From: Cytophagia bacterium
Lineage (GTDB): Bacteria; Bacteroidota; Bacteroidia; Cytophagales; Cyclobacteriaceae
Length of the DNA stretch: 34,999 nucleotides
Direction of reading: 5' to 3'
Assembly (NCBI GenBank): GCA_013373005.1
Contig: JABXIP010000349.1
Coordinates: 1 to 34,999, forward strand
Part shown: piece after piece, positions 1 to 8,314 of the stretch
How positions within the stretch are numbered: position 1 is the stretch's first letter
Layout: each line of letters begins with the position of its first letter
The notes under the pieces: generated by a model
What the model was told of the DNA's origin: nothing
Databases searched by the model: none
The model's input: the letters and a program-made list of their open reading frames with translations, nothing else
Position numbers and translations under genes: made by a program

Positions 1-57
1 AAGGAACTTCAGCAGATCAATTCAATGGTAGAAACCTCTGCCAAGACACATGATTGA
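1..57 (+). CDS. C-terminal end of an unidentified protein (partial)
   Basis: The first frame of the window reads 18 codons without a stop and ends in TGA at 55-57, giving a hydrophilic tail that ends in ETSAKTHD. The start lies outside the window. Only the tail is visible, so no family can be named. It is listed because the open frame begins at base 1 and the next gene lies on the other strand. A chance short open frame is possible. Confidence 0.4.
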   Translation, partial: KELQQINSMVETSAKTHD

Positions 58-110
58 ATAGGAAAGATCTGATTTGATAGAGGCTTATCTCGAAACCGGC
101 AATAACCATG

Positions 111-137
111 AACAATAAAGGCCTTCCGAAGAAGGCC
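111..137 (-). terminator. Hairpin terminator of the esterase operon
   Basis: A perfect 7-bp stem (GGCCTTC/GAAGGCC, bases 120-137) with a CGAA loop lies just past the stop codon of the minus-strand esterase gene. Read on the minus strand it is followed by a weak T-rich tail (TTTATTGTT). The plus strand has no T tract after the stem, so the terminator serves the minus-strand genes. Confidence 0.6.
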
Positions 138-161
138 CTGAAAACAAATCAAAATTCTCTA

Positions 162-1085
162 CTAGTTTCTAAAATCATCACCAATAAACCTCAATGCTAT
201 CTCTAAGGCCGTGCGCCAATATTCAATGGTATGCCCACCATCTCTTACTCTAAATTCGAATGGGTATCCTTTACTTTTCATGATATGAACGAGGTTCGTG
301 TTCTGCTGTAAAAGGAAATCATCATCTCCACAATCAATGTAAATTTTAGGGAGCGGTGCTTGCCCTGGGCCTTGCATAAATCCAAACTGTGGCGCCTTAT
401 AAGGCTCCATTGCTTTGAACATTTCCTGAACTGAATGTTCCTTGTAATTTTCCGGGTAACCCTCTTCATTAATTGGCCCCCAGGTTTTCAAAGCAAAACT
501 TTTGTCAAATTCATTAAGCTCTTCACCCTTTTTTAATGGTTCTCTTTCTAACACGGCAGCACTCATTGCATAAACCGATGTGAATTTATCTTTATGCTTT
601 ACTCCGTGATAAAGCGCACCATACCCTCCCATAGACAGGCCGGCTATCGCTCTAAAGTTCCTATTCGCTATAACTCTATATTCCGATTCTATGTGAGGTA
701 TAAACTCCTCATAGAAAAAGTCCTCCCAACGGATAGACTGGTCATAGTTGTTGATATAAAATGCATCAAACAGTCCATCAGGCATAACGATAATCATTTC
801 GGGAGCCTCACCACTGTTAATGGCAGAATCCGAAATACGCCTAACTTCACCATCTGTCACCCAATCAGAATACTTTCCGGTCATTCCGTGTAACAGATAC
901 AGTACCGGATAAGGCCGGTTGGATTCCTCATAACCAGGAGGGAAATAAACAGAATAGGGCATCTCCCTATTCAGGATGCTGCTTTGAAGCTTTTTGGATG
1001 TATCTACCGTACCAGATTGAGCGAAGGCACTGCTTGCTATTAAGACCATCAATAAAACGATCAGGTTTTTTCTAATATGAGTCAT
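162..1085 (-). CDS. Secreted esterase, putative-esterase (esterase D/feruloyl esterase-like) family
   Basis: This 307-residue protein has a Sec signal peptide (about residues 1-22, ending in SSAFAQ) and an alpha/beta-hydrolase domain of the Esterase_put type, which includes feruloyl and acetyl-xylan esterases and S-formylglutathione hydrolase. The early YLLHGMTG motif (63-70) supplies the oxyanion region. The nucleophile is Ser151 in GLSMGGYG. A late DGGHTIEYW motif carries the catalytic His, and an Asp in IDCGDDDF is the likely acid. It should act in the periplasm or outside the cell on a carboxylic ester, but the substrate cannot be read from sequence. It follows the second hydrolase by 15 bases on the same strand, so the two probably form one transcript starting at the palindrome near 2150. 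The family is well supported; the carbohydrate-ester role is inferred. Confidence 0.88.
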   Translation of the reverse strand: MTHIRKNLIVLLMVLIASSAFAQSGTVDTSKKLQSSILNREMPYSVYFPPGYEESNRPYPVLYLLHGMTGKYSDWVTDGEVRRISDSAINSGEAPEMIIVMPDGLFDAFYINNYDQSIRWEDFFYEEFIPHIESEYRVIANRNFRAIAGLSMGGYGALYHGVKHKDKFTSVYAMSAAVLEREPLKKGEELNEFDKSFALKTWGPINEEGYPENYKEHSVQEMFKAMEPYKAPQFGFMQGPGQAPLPKIYIDCGDDDFLLQQNTNLVHIMKSKGYPFEFRVRDGGHTIEYWRTALEIALRFIGDDFRN

Positions 1086-1100
1086 TTGAATTGGGTGATG

Positions 1101-2129
1101 TTAATAAAATACTGAGTCTAAAAATGCTATAATCTTATTCAGAGGCTCAATGGCATCCTTCTCAAATGAATTACCAAGGAATTCATTTGCACCTGAGTCG
1201 AGATAAGCATGGTTTCTGCCTTCGTGTACCCAATACTCCAAGTTTGAATGTCCTTTCTCTTTCATTTTGTCCATATAGGCCACGATGGATCTTGGAGGTG
1301 TTGTAGTGTCCTTGCTTCCAACATGAAAAAAGTGAGGTGGAAGTTTCTTCTTGTTGGCATCAGGAATCAAATAAATAGGTGAAACTGCTTCATACATTTT
1401 CACATTATCATCCACGTTATACTCATTGCCAAAGAAACCTCTTGCCTTAGCACCGCCAATTTGCCAAAAGATATTCCCATCTTTTTCAAAACCACCACGG
1501 GCATTACCAACCATATCAAAAGCTCCATAGCTCACTACAGCGGCCTGAACATCAAGGCCTCCTTCTGCAGCCACCTGCTCTGCGGTTTTCCCTTTCGGAA
1601 GATAGCTTGGTTTAAATCCATATGGCTCCTTTGAAAAGCCATGAGATTTTAGGTTATCTCCTGCCAAAACGACCATTTCTGTTAAATGACCTCCAGCGCT
1701 GTCACCTGTAACAGCCACCTTCTCAGGATTGCCCTTGTATTCGGCAATATGATCCTTTACCCATAGTACAGCACCAAATACATCTTCTACAATCTCGTTC
1801 ATGGTAACGGTATTGTTCTGGGCACTCAATAGTCTATAGTTCACGTTGACTACCACATATTCAGCATTTCCTGAGATATACTCAGACATCTGATCCATGA
1901 TGGATTTGTTATTCATTAACCAACCTCCACCGTGAATAACTACCAGCACAGGATAACTTGATTTACCGGTTTTTGGAGTGTAAACATCCAGTGTTAGATC
2001 GAACCCCTCAGGTGAGGCAAAAACAACATCTTTTTTTACCTCAACCTGATGTTTTTGAGGGGTCTGCCCTAATACCTGAGTCATGGATATCAGAGCGACA
2101 ACTAGAAAAAAAATATAAGCGCGTTTCAT
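1101..2129 (-). CDS. Secreted alpha/beta hydrolase, carboxylesterase/lipase (BD-FAE/HSL-like) family
   Basis: This 342-residue protein begins with a signal peptide (about residues 1-21, ending in TQVLGQ). The oxyanion motif HGGGW is at residues 66-70, the nucleophile Ser144 is in GDSAGGH, the likely acid Asp is in GSKDTTTPP, and the likely catalytic His is in EGRNHAYLD. This is the pattern of the HSL/BD-FAE group of esterases, many of which remove acetyl or feruloyl groups from plant or algal polysaccharides. It is the first gene of a two-gene minus-strand unit. The start codon lies only 9 bases from a perfect palindrome, so transcription is probably controlled there by the divergently encoded Nudix-type regulator. 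Family assignment is firm; substrate is unknown. Confidence 0.88.
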   Translation of the reverse strand: MKRAYIFFLVVALISMTQVLGQTPQKHQVEVKKDVVFASPEGFDLTLDVYTPKTGKSSYPVLVVIHGGGWLMNNKSIMDQMSEYISGNAEYVVVNVNYRLLSAQNNTVTMNEIVEDVFGAVLWVKDHIAEYKGNPEKVAVTGDSAGGHLTEMVVLAGDNLKSHGFSKEPYGFKPSYLPKGKTAEQVAAEGGLDVQAAVVSYGAFDMVGNARGGFEKDGNIFWQIGGAKARGFFGNEYNVDDNVKMYEAVSPIYLIPDANKKKLPPHFFHVGSKDTTTPPRSIVAYMDKMKEKGHSNLEYWVHEGRNHAYLDSGANEFLGNSFEKDAIEPLNKIIAFLDSVFY

Positions 2130-2138
2130 AAGTGTATA

Positions 2139-2161
2139 CTTAGTGTCAATTTGACACTAAG
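2139..2161. promoter_or_regulatory. Perfect palindrome, candidate operator for the Nudix-type regulator
   Basis: CTTAGTGTCAA and TTGACACTAAG are exact reverse complements separated by a single T. The site lies in the 79-base region between the divergent hydrolase and regulator genes, 9 bases from the hydrolase start. Nudix-type regulators of the NrtR/AraR group bind inverted repeats close to their own genes. A related site with the same core GTGTC-N5-GACAC is at 9545-9565. Confidence 0.7.
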
Positions 2162-2185
2162 ATATAATACATTTCATTAACTTTG
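2150..2185 (+). promoter_or_regulatory. Candidate Bacteroidota-type promoter of the regulator gene
   Basis: TAACTTTG at 2178-2185 matches the TAnnTTTG -7 element of Bacteroidota promoters, and a TTTG lies upstream at 2150-2153 inside the palindrome. The 24-base spacing is slightly longer than usual. If it is real, a protein bound at the palindrome would cover the upstream promoter element and autoregulate the gene. Confidence 0.4.
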
Positions 2186-2208
2186 GAGACTACTCCTATA
2201 ATTTTTGA

Positions 2209-2958
2209 ATGACTACACTTCAAACTCAATCACTATTACCATCCGTTGCCATTGATTGCGTGGTTTTTGGATTTCATGAAAATGAGCTGAAGGTTCTATT
2301 GCTTAAGCTTAAGAATATTGACCTTTGGGCCTTGCCCGGTGGCTTCGTAAACCAGGGTGTAGATTTAGATTCTGAAGCACTCAATGCGCTTGAAATAAGA
2401 ACCGGACTCGACAATATTTTCCTAAAGCAATTCCACACTTTCGGTTCTATTGAACGAAACGACACTGATCACAATAGAATGCTAGTGGATAAAAAGGTGA
2501 TTGATCCTGAATGGTTTGAATGGTTCGATCAGCGATTCATTTCTGTGGGATATTATGCTTTAGTAGAGTACTCACAGGTAAGAGAACCCATACCTGGCCC
2601 CATTTCAGAAGCCTGTGAGTGGTGTTCTGTAAACGATCTCCCTCCATTAATGCTAGATCATAGGCATATTCTTGAAACAGCCCATATGACGCTCAAGACA
2701 GAACTGAACAATCAGCCGATTGGCCTTAACCTTCTTCCTAAGCGTTTTTCTATTCCTGAACTTCAGTCGCTTTACGAAACTATTTTGGGTAAGAAGCTTG
2801 ATCGAAGAAACTTTCGAAGAAAGGTGATGAGCTTCGATATTCTGGTATGTACCAACGAAAGACGGACAGGAGTAGCTCATAAAGCACCTTTGCTCTACGA
2901 ATTCGATGAAGAGAAATACCATGCTGCACACCAGGCCGGTTTAAGTAGCGGTTGGTAG
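2209..2958 (+). CDS. Nudix-domain transcriptional regulator (NrtR/AraR-like)
   Basis: This 249-residue protein has an N-terminal Nudix fold (about residues 10-150) and a C-terminal winged helix (about 165-240; FSIPELQSLYETI followed by RNFRRKVM). That is the architecture of NrtR and of the Bacteroides AraR-type regulators, in which the Nudix part senses a nucleotide or sugar ligand. The Nudix box (residues 44-67) keeps LPGGF and the final TGL, but the Glu/Arg residues of the GX5EX7REUXEEXGU consensus are replaced (V, N, A, I, R), so hydrolysis is unlikely and a sensor role is favoured. It is divergent from two secreted hydrolases with a palindrome in between. Related regulators control NAD or pentose genes; the ligand here is unknown. 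Confidence 0.82.
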   Translation: MTTLQTQSLLPSVAIDCVVFGFHENELKVLLLKLKNIDLWALPGGFVNQGVDLDSEALNALEIRTGLDNIFLKQFHTFGSIERNDTDHNRMLVDKKVIDPEWFEWFDQRFISVGYYALVEYSQVREPIPGPISEACEWCSVNDLPPLMLDHRHILETAHMTLKTELNNQPIGLNLLPKRFSIPELQSLYETILGKKLDRRNFRRKVMSFDILVCTNERRTGVAHKAPLLYEFDEEKYHAAHQAGLSSGW

Positions 2959-3002
2959 CCTATTTTCTTGGCTTCATTTAAAGAATATCATAACTTCTAA
3001 AC

Positions 3003-3524
3003 ATGAAAACCTGGGTAATTCTATTGAGGGGAATAAATGTTGGTGGTCATCATATTGTTCCCATGAAAGAGCTAAGACAACTCATGGAAGACAATGGTTT
3101 CAAAAAGGTATCTACATACATACAAAGTGGCAATGTGGTTTGTCAATACCCAACAAAACCCAAAACTGAAATCGGAAGCCTGATTGAAAAGCAATTTGGC
3201 TTCAACCCTTCCTCATTTGTCTTAAGCGCAGAAGAATTGCAAAATATTGCCAATAATAGCCCCTACCCAAAAGAGGCCGGAAAAGCAGTACACTTTTTCT
3301 TTTTCCATAAACCTCCGGAGATTGTGGACTTCCAGTTACTTAATTCTTTAAAAGCCGATACTGAATATTATCAATTGCTCAATAATGTCTTTTACCTCTA
3401 CGCCCCTGATGGCATTGGACGCTCTGCCTTGGCTTCTAAAATTGATAAAGCTTTTGGTAAGGCTGAAATGACCGCCAGAAATCTGAATACAGTGAATAAG
3501 TTGTTGGACATGGTTGGTAACTAA
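3003..3524 (+). CDS. DUF1697 family protein
   Basis: This 173-residue cytosolic protein has the hallmark N-terminus of DUF1697: VILLRGINVGGHHIVPMKEL, then the YIQSGNVV segment near residues 39-46, and a C-terminal ALASKIDKAFG...TARNLNTVNKLLDM region. The family is widespread in bacteria at about 175-185 residues and has no established biochemical function. There is no signal peptide or membrane segment. It starts 44 bases after the regulator gene on the same strand, so co-transcription is possible. The family call is confident; no function is assigned. Confidence 0.85.
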   Translation: MKTWVILLRGINVGGHHIVPMKELRQLMEDNGFKKVSTYIQSGNVVCQYPTKPKTEIGSLIEKQFGFNPSSFVLSAEELQNIANNSPYPKEAGKAVHFFFFHKPPEIVDFQLLNSLKADTEYYQLLNNVFYLYAPDGIGRSALASKIDKAFGKAEMTARNLNTVNKLLDMVGN

Positions 3525-3535
3525 GGACTTACAGA

Positions 3536-3946
3536 GTGGCAATAAAGGTATCCAAAATCAGCATATTTGAATGGAAGTCGCTCCTATGGATAAGCGTAAT
3601 TTGCATTCTTACATTATTATGGCTTACATATCCAGAAATCAAAGCTTATTGGAGGCAGAAACAGATTGAAAATTTTAAAGGAGTTACTAGTGTGGAGATA
3701 TTAGAAGTCAGAGACAACAAGTTTTTGAAACAGGATCAATTTGGAACAGAAGAGAAAATAATTTCAGTAACCGTCAGATACTCCTACACTGTGAATGAGG
3801 TTGTCTATAGTAGTTTTCAAAATTTCAACCCTATTGATTGGTATGTTCCGATCAGACCCTTGGATTCTTTAGGCAAGCCATTGCCATATCAGGTTAAATA
3901 TGACTTAGATAATCCGAAAAAATCAATACTACTCACTAGAGAATAG
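3536..3946 (+). CDS. Small membrane protein, DUF3592-like
   Basis: This 136-residue protein has one N-terminal hydrophobic segment (about residues 12-30) followed by a soluble domain that resembles DUF3592 proteins: an EILEV...VTVRYSYTVNEVVYSS strand region and a closing YQVKYDLDNPKKSIL motif. The only available start is GTG at 3536; no ATG occurs in frame near the N-terminus. It lies 11 bases after the DUF1697 stop, suggesting co-transcription. The function of the family is unknown. The start codon is uncertain. Confidence 0.65.
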   Translation: MAIKVSKISIFEWKSLLWISVICILTLLWLTYPEIKAYWRQKQIENFKGVTSVEILEVRDNKFLKQDQFGTEEKIISVTVRYSYTVNEVVYSSFQNFNPIDWYVPIRPLDSLGKPLPYQVKYDLDNPKKSILLTRE

Positions 3947-4043
3947 GTAGCACCAACCTTCGGAGCTGACGGGATCTCAACCTCTCATAAAAACTCATTA
4001 GTAGCTTCGGCTGAATGTAAGTACTTTCCGAGTTCAATAAGAA

Positions 4044-7000
4044 ATGACTATGAAATTACTACGCAACCTCTTGCTACTATTGGTTATAGCGGGAATGAGT
4101 TCAACTCTCAATGCACAAACTGATGGCAGCGATTCAACCAAAACTGAAAAGAAAAAGAAGAACAAAAACCTTCCTTTGGAGGCTGGCCGAACCTTTGATT
4201 TCGACCTGACAGAAGGCTCCTGGATAGCCTTGGATGTAAGTCCTGATGGCCAAACTATTGTTTTTGACTTCCTTGGAGACCTTTACACCATGCCCATTGC
4301 CGGAGGTGACGCTACAAAACTCACCGAGGGAATGCAGTTCGACTCGCAACCTCGATTTAGCCCTGATGGCAAGAAAGTAATCTTCATTTCAGATGAGTCT
4401 GGAGGTGAGAATGTTTGGACGATTGAATTAGACTCAAAGGAGAAAAAACAAATCACTAAAGGAAATAACAATGCCTACCAATCGCCAGAATGGGTGCCGG
4501 ATGGCAAGTACATGATTGCCTCCAAGCAGGCCAATGGCATGCACAAAATCTGGCTTTACCATGTAGATGGTGGCTCGGGTACAGCCTTGGTTAGCGAACC
4601 ATCTGGTTTGAGAATGTTAGAGGGTGCTTTCAGCAATGATTCTCGCTATGTGTGGTTCTCTCAAAGAAATGGCGCATGGACCTACAATGCTCCAATGCCA
4701 CAATACCAAATCAGCAAATATGACCGCATTACCGGTGAAATGATCACCCAGACTTCACGTTACAGTTCGGCTTTCAGGCCCACTCCAAGCAGCGATGGCA
4801 AATGGCTCGTATACGCTACTCGTCATGATGATCAGACAGGTTTGATCTTAAGAGATTTAGCTACCGGTGTTGAGAGCTGGCTGGCCTACCCTATTCAGCA
4901 TGACGATCAGGAGTCGCGTGCATCAAGAGATGTGCTTCCGGGTTTTTCTTGGACACCTGACAATCAGAACATTGTCATCTCCTATGGAGGTAAAATCTGG
5001 AAAATCAATGTATCCAGCAAATCTGCCACTGAGATTCCATTCAGAGTAAACTCAAGCATTGAGATTGGACCTTTAGTGGAATTCGACTATCCAATTTCCG
5101 ATGATAAGGAATTCGTAATCACGCAAATCAGAGATATTGCTCCATCGCCTGATGGCAAGCAATTGGCCTTTACAGCATTGAATGAGGTTTATATAATGAA
5201 TCTTCCTGACGGGGAGCCTCAGAAGTTGGTTGACTTAGACGAAACTCAGGCAGAACCTGTTTGGTCGCCAAATGGTGAGTGGATTGCCTTTGTAACCTGG
5301 AAACCCGAAGGTGGAAAGCTTTACAAAGTTCGACCTAATGGACGCAACCTAACACAACTCAACCAAGAAGATGGAGTTTTCCAACAACCTGTTTGGAACA
5401 ATGACGGAACGCGTATCGTGGCCATCAAGGGTCAATCAGAAGACTTTAGAAACGCTTTGCAAAGAACAGCTTTCAGAGGAACCAGTGACCTAATTTGGAT
5501 TAACGCCAACGGCTCCGGAAATAACTTCATTGCCTATACCAATGGCCGAGAAGCTCCTCACTTCGTAAAAAATTCCGATAGAATTTATCTATCAGGCTTC
5601 AGAGGTCTGTCTTCTATTCGCTGGGATGGTACCGATGAGAAATTCCACCTTCAAGTAAGAGGAAAATCAGGTGCCGGAGGTGGAAGCGGTGCCAGAGCAT
5701 CTTGGATTAAAATGGCACCTGAGGGTGATCAAGCCTTAGCAGCAGTAGTCAATGATCTGTTCGTGGTAACAGTTCCACAGGTAAGCGATGAAGCTCCAAC
5801 CATTTCGGTGGCCAACCCTAAAAATGCCGCCTTCCCAGCCAAACAACTGACAGATATTGGAGGACAGTTTCCTGCATGGAGTTGGGATGCTAAAAAAGTG
5901 CACTGGGCTATTGGAAATGCTTATGTAGTTTGGGACTTCGATGCGGAAGATGCCTTTAATGCCGCTCTTGAAGAGGCTAAAGAAGATGAAACTCCAGACG
6001 ATGAGGAAAAGGAAGAAAAAGAAAAAGAAGATGAGCCTAAGGAGTATAAGCCTACCGAGAGAAGAATCGAGATTATGGCTGAAAGAGATACCCCTGAGGG
6101 CCAAATATTGTTGACCAATGCTCGTATCATCACCATGAATGGAGATGAAATTTTGGAAGACACTGACATTCTTATCGAGAATAACCGTATCAAGCAGATC
6201 GGTAAAAACTTACCAACAGGAAGAAGAACCACTGTAATGGATATGGCCGGAAAAACCATTGTTCCGGGTTTTGTAGATACTCACTCCCACTTCAGACACC
6301 CAGTGAACCTGCACCGTGGTGAGTTTTGGCCATATCTGGCCAATCTGGCCTTTGGTGTTACCACCACCAGAGACCCACAAACAGCGACTACCGATGTGCT
6401 TACCTATGGTGATTTGGTAATTGCCGGAGAGTTAATCGGTCCAAGAATCTATTCTACCGGACCGGGTATTTTCAGCAGTGAAAATGTAAGTAGCCTTGAG
6501 CATACCCGTGATGTAATGAAGCGTTACAGCACCTATTACGATACCAAAACCATCAAGATGTATGGTGCCGGTAATCGTCAGCAGAGACAATGGATTATTC
6601 AGGCAGCCAGAGAACAGAGTATTATGCCAACAACCGAGGGTGGACTCGATTTTAAGGCTAACCTTACTCAAATGATAGATGGGTATCCAGGACAAGAGCA
6701 CTCCTTCCCTATTTTCCCGCTATATAAAGATGTGATTGATCTGGTAGCCTTTACTAAATCTACTTACACTCCAACCTTACTTGTCTCTTATGGTGGGCCT
6801 TGGACTGAGAATTACTTCTATGCCTTAGAGCGTCCGCATGACGATCCTAAGCTGAACTTATTTATGCCACACCATAACCTGGACGACAGATCGAGAAGAA
6901 GAAATGCCGGATGGTTTATGGAAGAGGAATATGTATTCCCAGAGCTTTCTGAGTTTACCAGCGACCTGATTAAAGCCGGTGGTAGAGCCGGTGTTGGTTC

Positions 7001-7346
7001 TCACGGTCAGTTGCAAGGTTTAGGTTACCATTGGGAGCTTTGGGCTCTTCAAGCCAGCATGTCTGAACACGATGCATTGAAAGCCGCTACCATTCTAGGG
7101 GCTGAAGGAATTGGTCTGGACAATGATTTAGGCTCTATTGAAGTTGGCAAACTAGCCGATTTGGTAATTCTGAATAGCAACCCATTGGATAACATTAGAA
7201 ACTCCAAAGATATTAGCTATGTGATGATCAATGGCCGATTGTATGAAGATGATACTTTGAATCAGGTTTACCCTGATAAGAAAGCACTGCCTAAACTTTG
7301 GTGGACAAACTTTGCTCCTACCGGAGTACCGGGGATTAAGAAATAG
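4044..7346 (+). CDS. Secreted beta-propeller (PD40/TolB-like) and amidohydrolase fusion protein
   Basis: This 1100-residue protein has a signal peptide (about residues 1-25, ending in STLNAQ). An N-terminal beta-propeller with repeated PD40/TolB-like blades follows (about 45-630; motifs such as FSPDGKKV, SSDGKWLVY, PSPDGKQLAF, WSPNGEWIAF). A strongly acidic linker follows (about 645-675, Glu/Asp/Lys only over long stretches). The C-terminal metal-dependent amidohydrolase domain (about 690-1090) has THSH metal ligands at His747/His749, a TIKMYGAG segment that may carry the bridging Lys, GQEHSFPIF, and a late GKLADLVILNSNPL motif typical of imidazolonepropionase/prolidase-like enzymes. It probably hydrolyses a cyclic amide or peptide-like substrate in the periplasm. 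ATG at 4044 or 4050 are both possible starts. It appears to be a single-gene unit ended by the hairpin at 7464. Substrate is unknown. Confidence 0.87.
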   Translation: MTMKLLRNLLLLLVIAGMSSTLNAQTDGSDSTKTEKKKKNKNLPLEAGRTFDFDLTEGSWIALDVSPDGQTIVFDFLGDLYTMPIAGGDATKLTEGMQFDSQPRFSPDGKKVIFISDESGGENVWTIELDSKEKKQITKGNNNAYQSPEWVPDGKYMIASKQANGMHKIWLYHVDGGSGTALVSEPSGLRMLEGAFSNDSRYVWFSQRNGAWTYNAPMPQYQISKYDRITGEMITQTSRYSSAFRPTPSSDGKWLVYATRHDDQTGLILRDLATGVESWLAYPIQHDDQESRASRDVLPGFSWTPDNQNIVISYGGKIWKINVSSKSATEIPFRVNSSIEIGPLVEFDYPISDDKEFVITQIRDIAPSPDGKQLAFTALNEVYIMNLPDGEPQKLVDLDETQAEPVWSPNGEWIAFVTWKPEGGKLYKVRPNGRNLTQLNQEDGVFQQPVWNNDGTRIVAIKGQSEDFRNALQRTAFRGTSDLIWINANGSGNNFIAYTNGREAPHFVKNSDRIYLSGFRGLSSIRWDGTDEKFHLQVRGKSGAGGGSGARASWIKMAPEGDQALAAVVNDLFVVTVPQVSDEAPTISVANPKNAAFPAKQLTDIGGQFPAWSWDAKKVHWAIGNAYVVWDFDAEDAFNAALEEAKEDETPDDEEKEEKEKEDEPKEYKPTERRIEIMAERDTPEGQILLTNARIITMNGDEILEDTDILIENNRIKQIGKNLPTGRRTTVMDMAGKTIVPGFVDTHSHFRHPVNLHRGEFWPYLANLAFGVTTTRDPQTATTDVLTYGDLVIAGELIGPRIYSTGPGIFSSENVSSLEHTRDVMKRYSTYYDTKTIKMYGAGNRQQRQWIIQAAREQSIMPTTEGGLDFKANLTQMIDGYPGQEHSFPIFPLYKDVIDLVAFTKSTYTPTLLVSYGGPWTENYFYALERPHDDPKLNLFMPHHNLDDRSRRRNAGWFMEEEYVFPELSEFTSDLIKAGGRAGVGSHGQLQGLGYHWELWALQASMSEHDALKAATILGAEGIGLDNDLGSIEVGKLADLVILNSNPLDNIRNSKDISYVMINGRLYEDDTLNQVYPDKKALPKLWWTNFAPTGVPGIKK

Positions 7347-7423
7347 TAAGAGCTGGTATTGTACTGAGTATTTAGACTCTAGACGCCAGATTTCAGACAT
7401 CATATATGGACTTGCTTAACGTC

Positions 7424-7443
7424 ATTCCCGCATAGGCGGGAAT
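7424..7443. repeat. REP-like GC-rich hairpin
   Basis: ATTCCCGC and GCGGGAAT form a perfect 8-bp stem around ATAG, within the wider string GTCATTCCCGC...GCGGGAATCCC. This is very similar to dispersed extragenic repeats seen in many bacterial genomes. It lies between a stop codon and the terminator of the amidohydrolase gene. A single copy was noticed in the window, so repeat status rests on resemblance. Confidence 0.55.
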
Positions 7444-7463
7444 CCCAAGTAGTAGCACAACAG

Positions 7464-7496
7464 AACACCTTCTGAAGCAATTCGGAAGGTGTTTTT
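7464..7496 (+). terminator. Rho-independent terminator after the amidohydrolase gene
   Basis: A 13-bp stem (AACACCTTCTGAA with TTCGGAAGGTGTT, one G-T pair) closes a GCAA tetraloop and is followed by five T residues. It lies 118 bases after the amidohydrolase stop codon on the same strand. Confidence 0.8.
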
Positions 7497-7636
7497 GTCT
7501 TCAGACACTTTCATTAACCTTTGATTAACAAGTGGTTAACAGCTATTGATCTGAAATTTGCGTAACTTTCTTTTAAGCTTGTCCCTTTTCTAACAAGGAA
7601 AGCGTCAAGGAAGAAACGAATCAAAAACGATAGATC

Positions 7637-8251
7637 ATGAAAAGCAAACTGTTTACCCTGTTGATAGCCTTTGGTTTCTGTGGAAGCCTAATGGCTCAAA
7701 CTCCCCTCACTAAGGAAGAAAAAGACTTTGCCATAAAGTACCTGAATGAAGCTACCAAAGAATTGGAACAAACCGTAAAAGGCTTAAGTGAAGCCCAACT
7801 CAAGTATAGACCTGACGCGAACAGCTGGTCGGTTGAAGACTGCCTGAAGCACCTTACCATTTCAGAAGCCAATATCTGGGCTGGATTTGTTGAAGCTGCA
7901 CTTCAGCAAGAGCCAGATCCATCTAAAAGATCTGAGGTTAAAGCCAGTGATGAAATGATTTTGGGTATGATTGAAAGCCGAGATCAGAAAGTACAAACCT
8001 CAGAATCGTTTCAGCCTGTAAATAAAGAGGGGGATTTCAAAACAGTATTAAAAGAGTTTAAATCACTGAGAGCAGCGCATCTAAAGTGGTTAAAGAAAAC
8101 CGATGAGGATTTGAGAAACCGCTATGCACAAACTCCTGTGGGCACAATAGATGCTTATCAGGGAGTGCTGTTCATTTCGGGCCATGTGAAAAGACATACG
8201 GCACAAATGAAAGAAGTAATGGCTAGCGAAGGATTCCCATCGGCTCAATAG
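7637..8251 (+). CDS. Secreted DinB-superfamily protein
   Basis: This 204-residue protein has a Sec signal peptide (about residues 1-20, ending in GSLMAQ) followed by a four-helix DinB_2-type domain. Typical features are the LSEAQLKYRPDANSWSVEDCLKHL segment (His at the end of the first metal motif) and a C-terminal GHVKRHTAQMKEVM motif holding two further His residues, which suits a three-His metal site. DinB-like proteins of Bacteroidota include thiol transferases and many uncharacterised members. The signal peptide places this one outside the cytoplasm, unlike most of the family. It is a single gene between two terminators. Function unknown. Confidence 0.82.
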   Translation: MKSKLFTLLIAFGFCGSLMAQTPLTKEEKDFAIKYLNEATKELEQTVKGLSEAQLKYRPDANSWSVEDCLKHLTISEANIWAGFVEAALQQEPDPSKRSEVKASDEMILGMIESRDQKVQTSESFQPVNKEGDFKTVLKEFKSLRAAHLKWLKKTDEDLRNRYAQTPVGTIDAYQGVLFISGHVKRHTAQMKEVMASEGFPSAQ

Positions 8252-8272
8252 GCAACCTGATAATCTTATGTT

Positions 8273-8298
8273 AAAAGCCCTCTTAGGAGGGCTTTTTT
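8273..8298 (+). terminator. Rho-independent terminator after the DinB-like gene
   Basis: AAAAGCCCTC and GAGGGCTTTT flank a TTAG loop and run into six T residues, 22 bases after the DinB-like stop codon. Confidence 0.88.
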
Positions 8299-8314
8299 AT
8301 TTTATTCTGAATTT

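Noticed and set aside
2209..2958. Annotation as an active Nudix hydrolase
   Set aside because: The Nudix box is degenerate, a C-terminal winged helix is present, and a palindrome lies at the promoter, all favouring a regulator.
5736..6259. Long minus-strand open frames opposite the propeller/amidohydrolase linker
   Set aside because: They are the reverse of the GAA/GAG-rich linker (long Phe/Ser runs) and lie wholly inside a well-supported gene.
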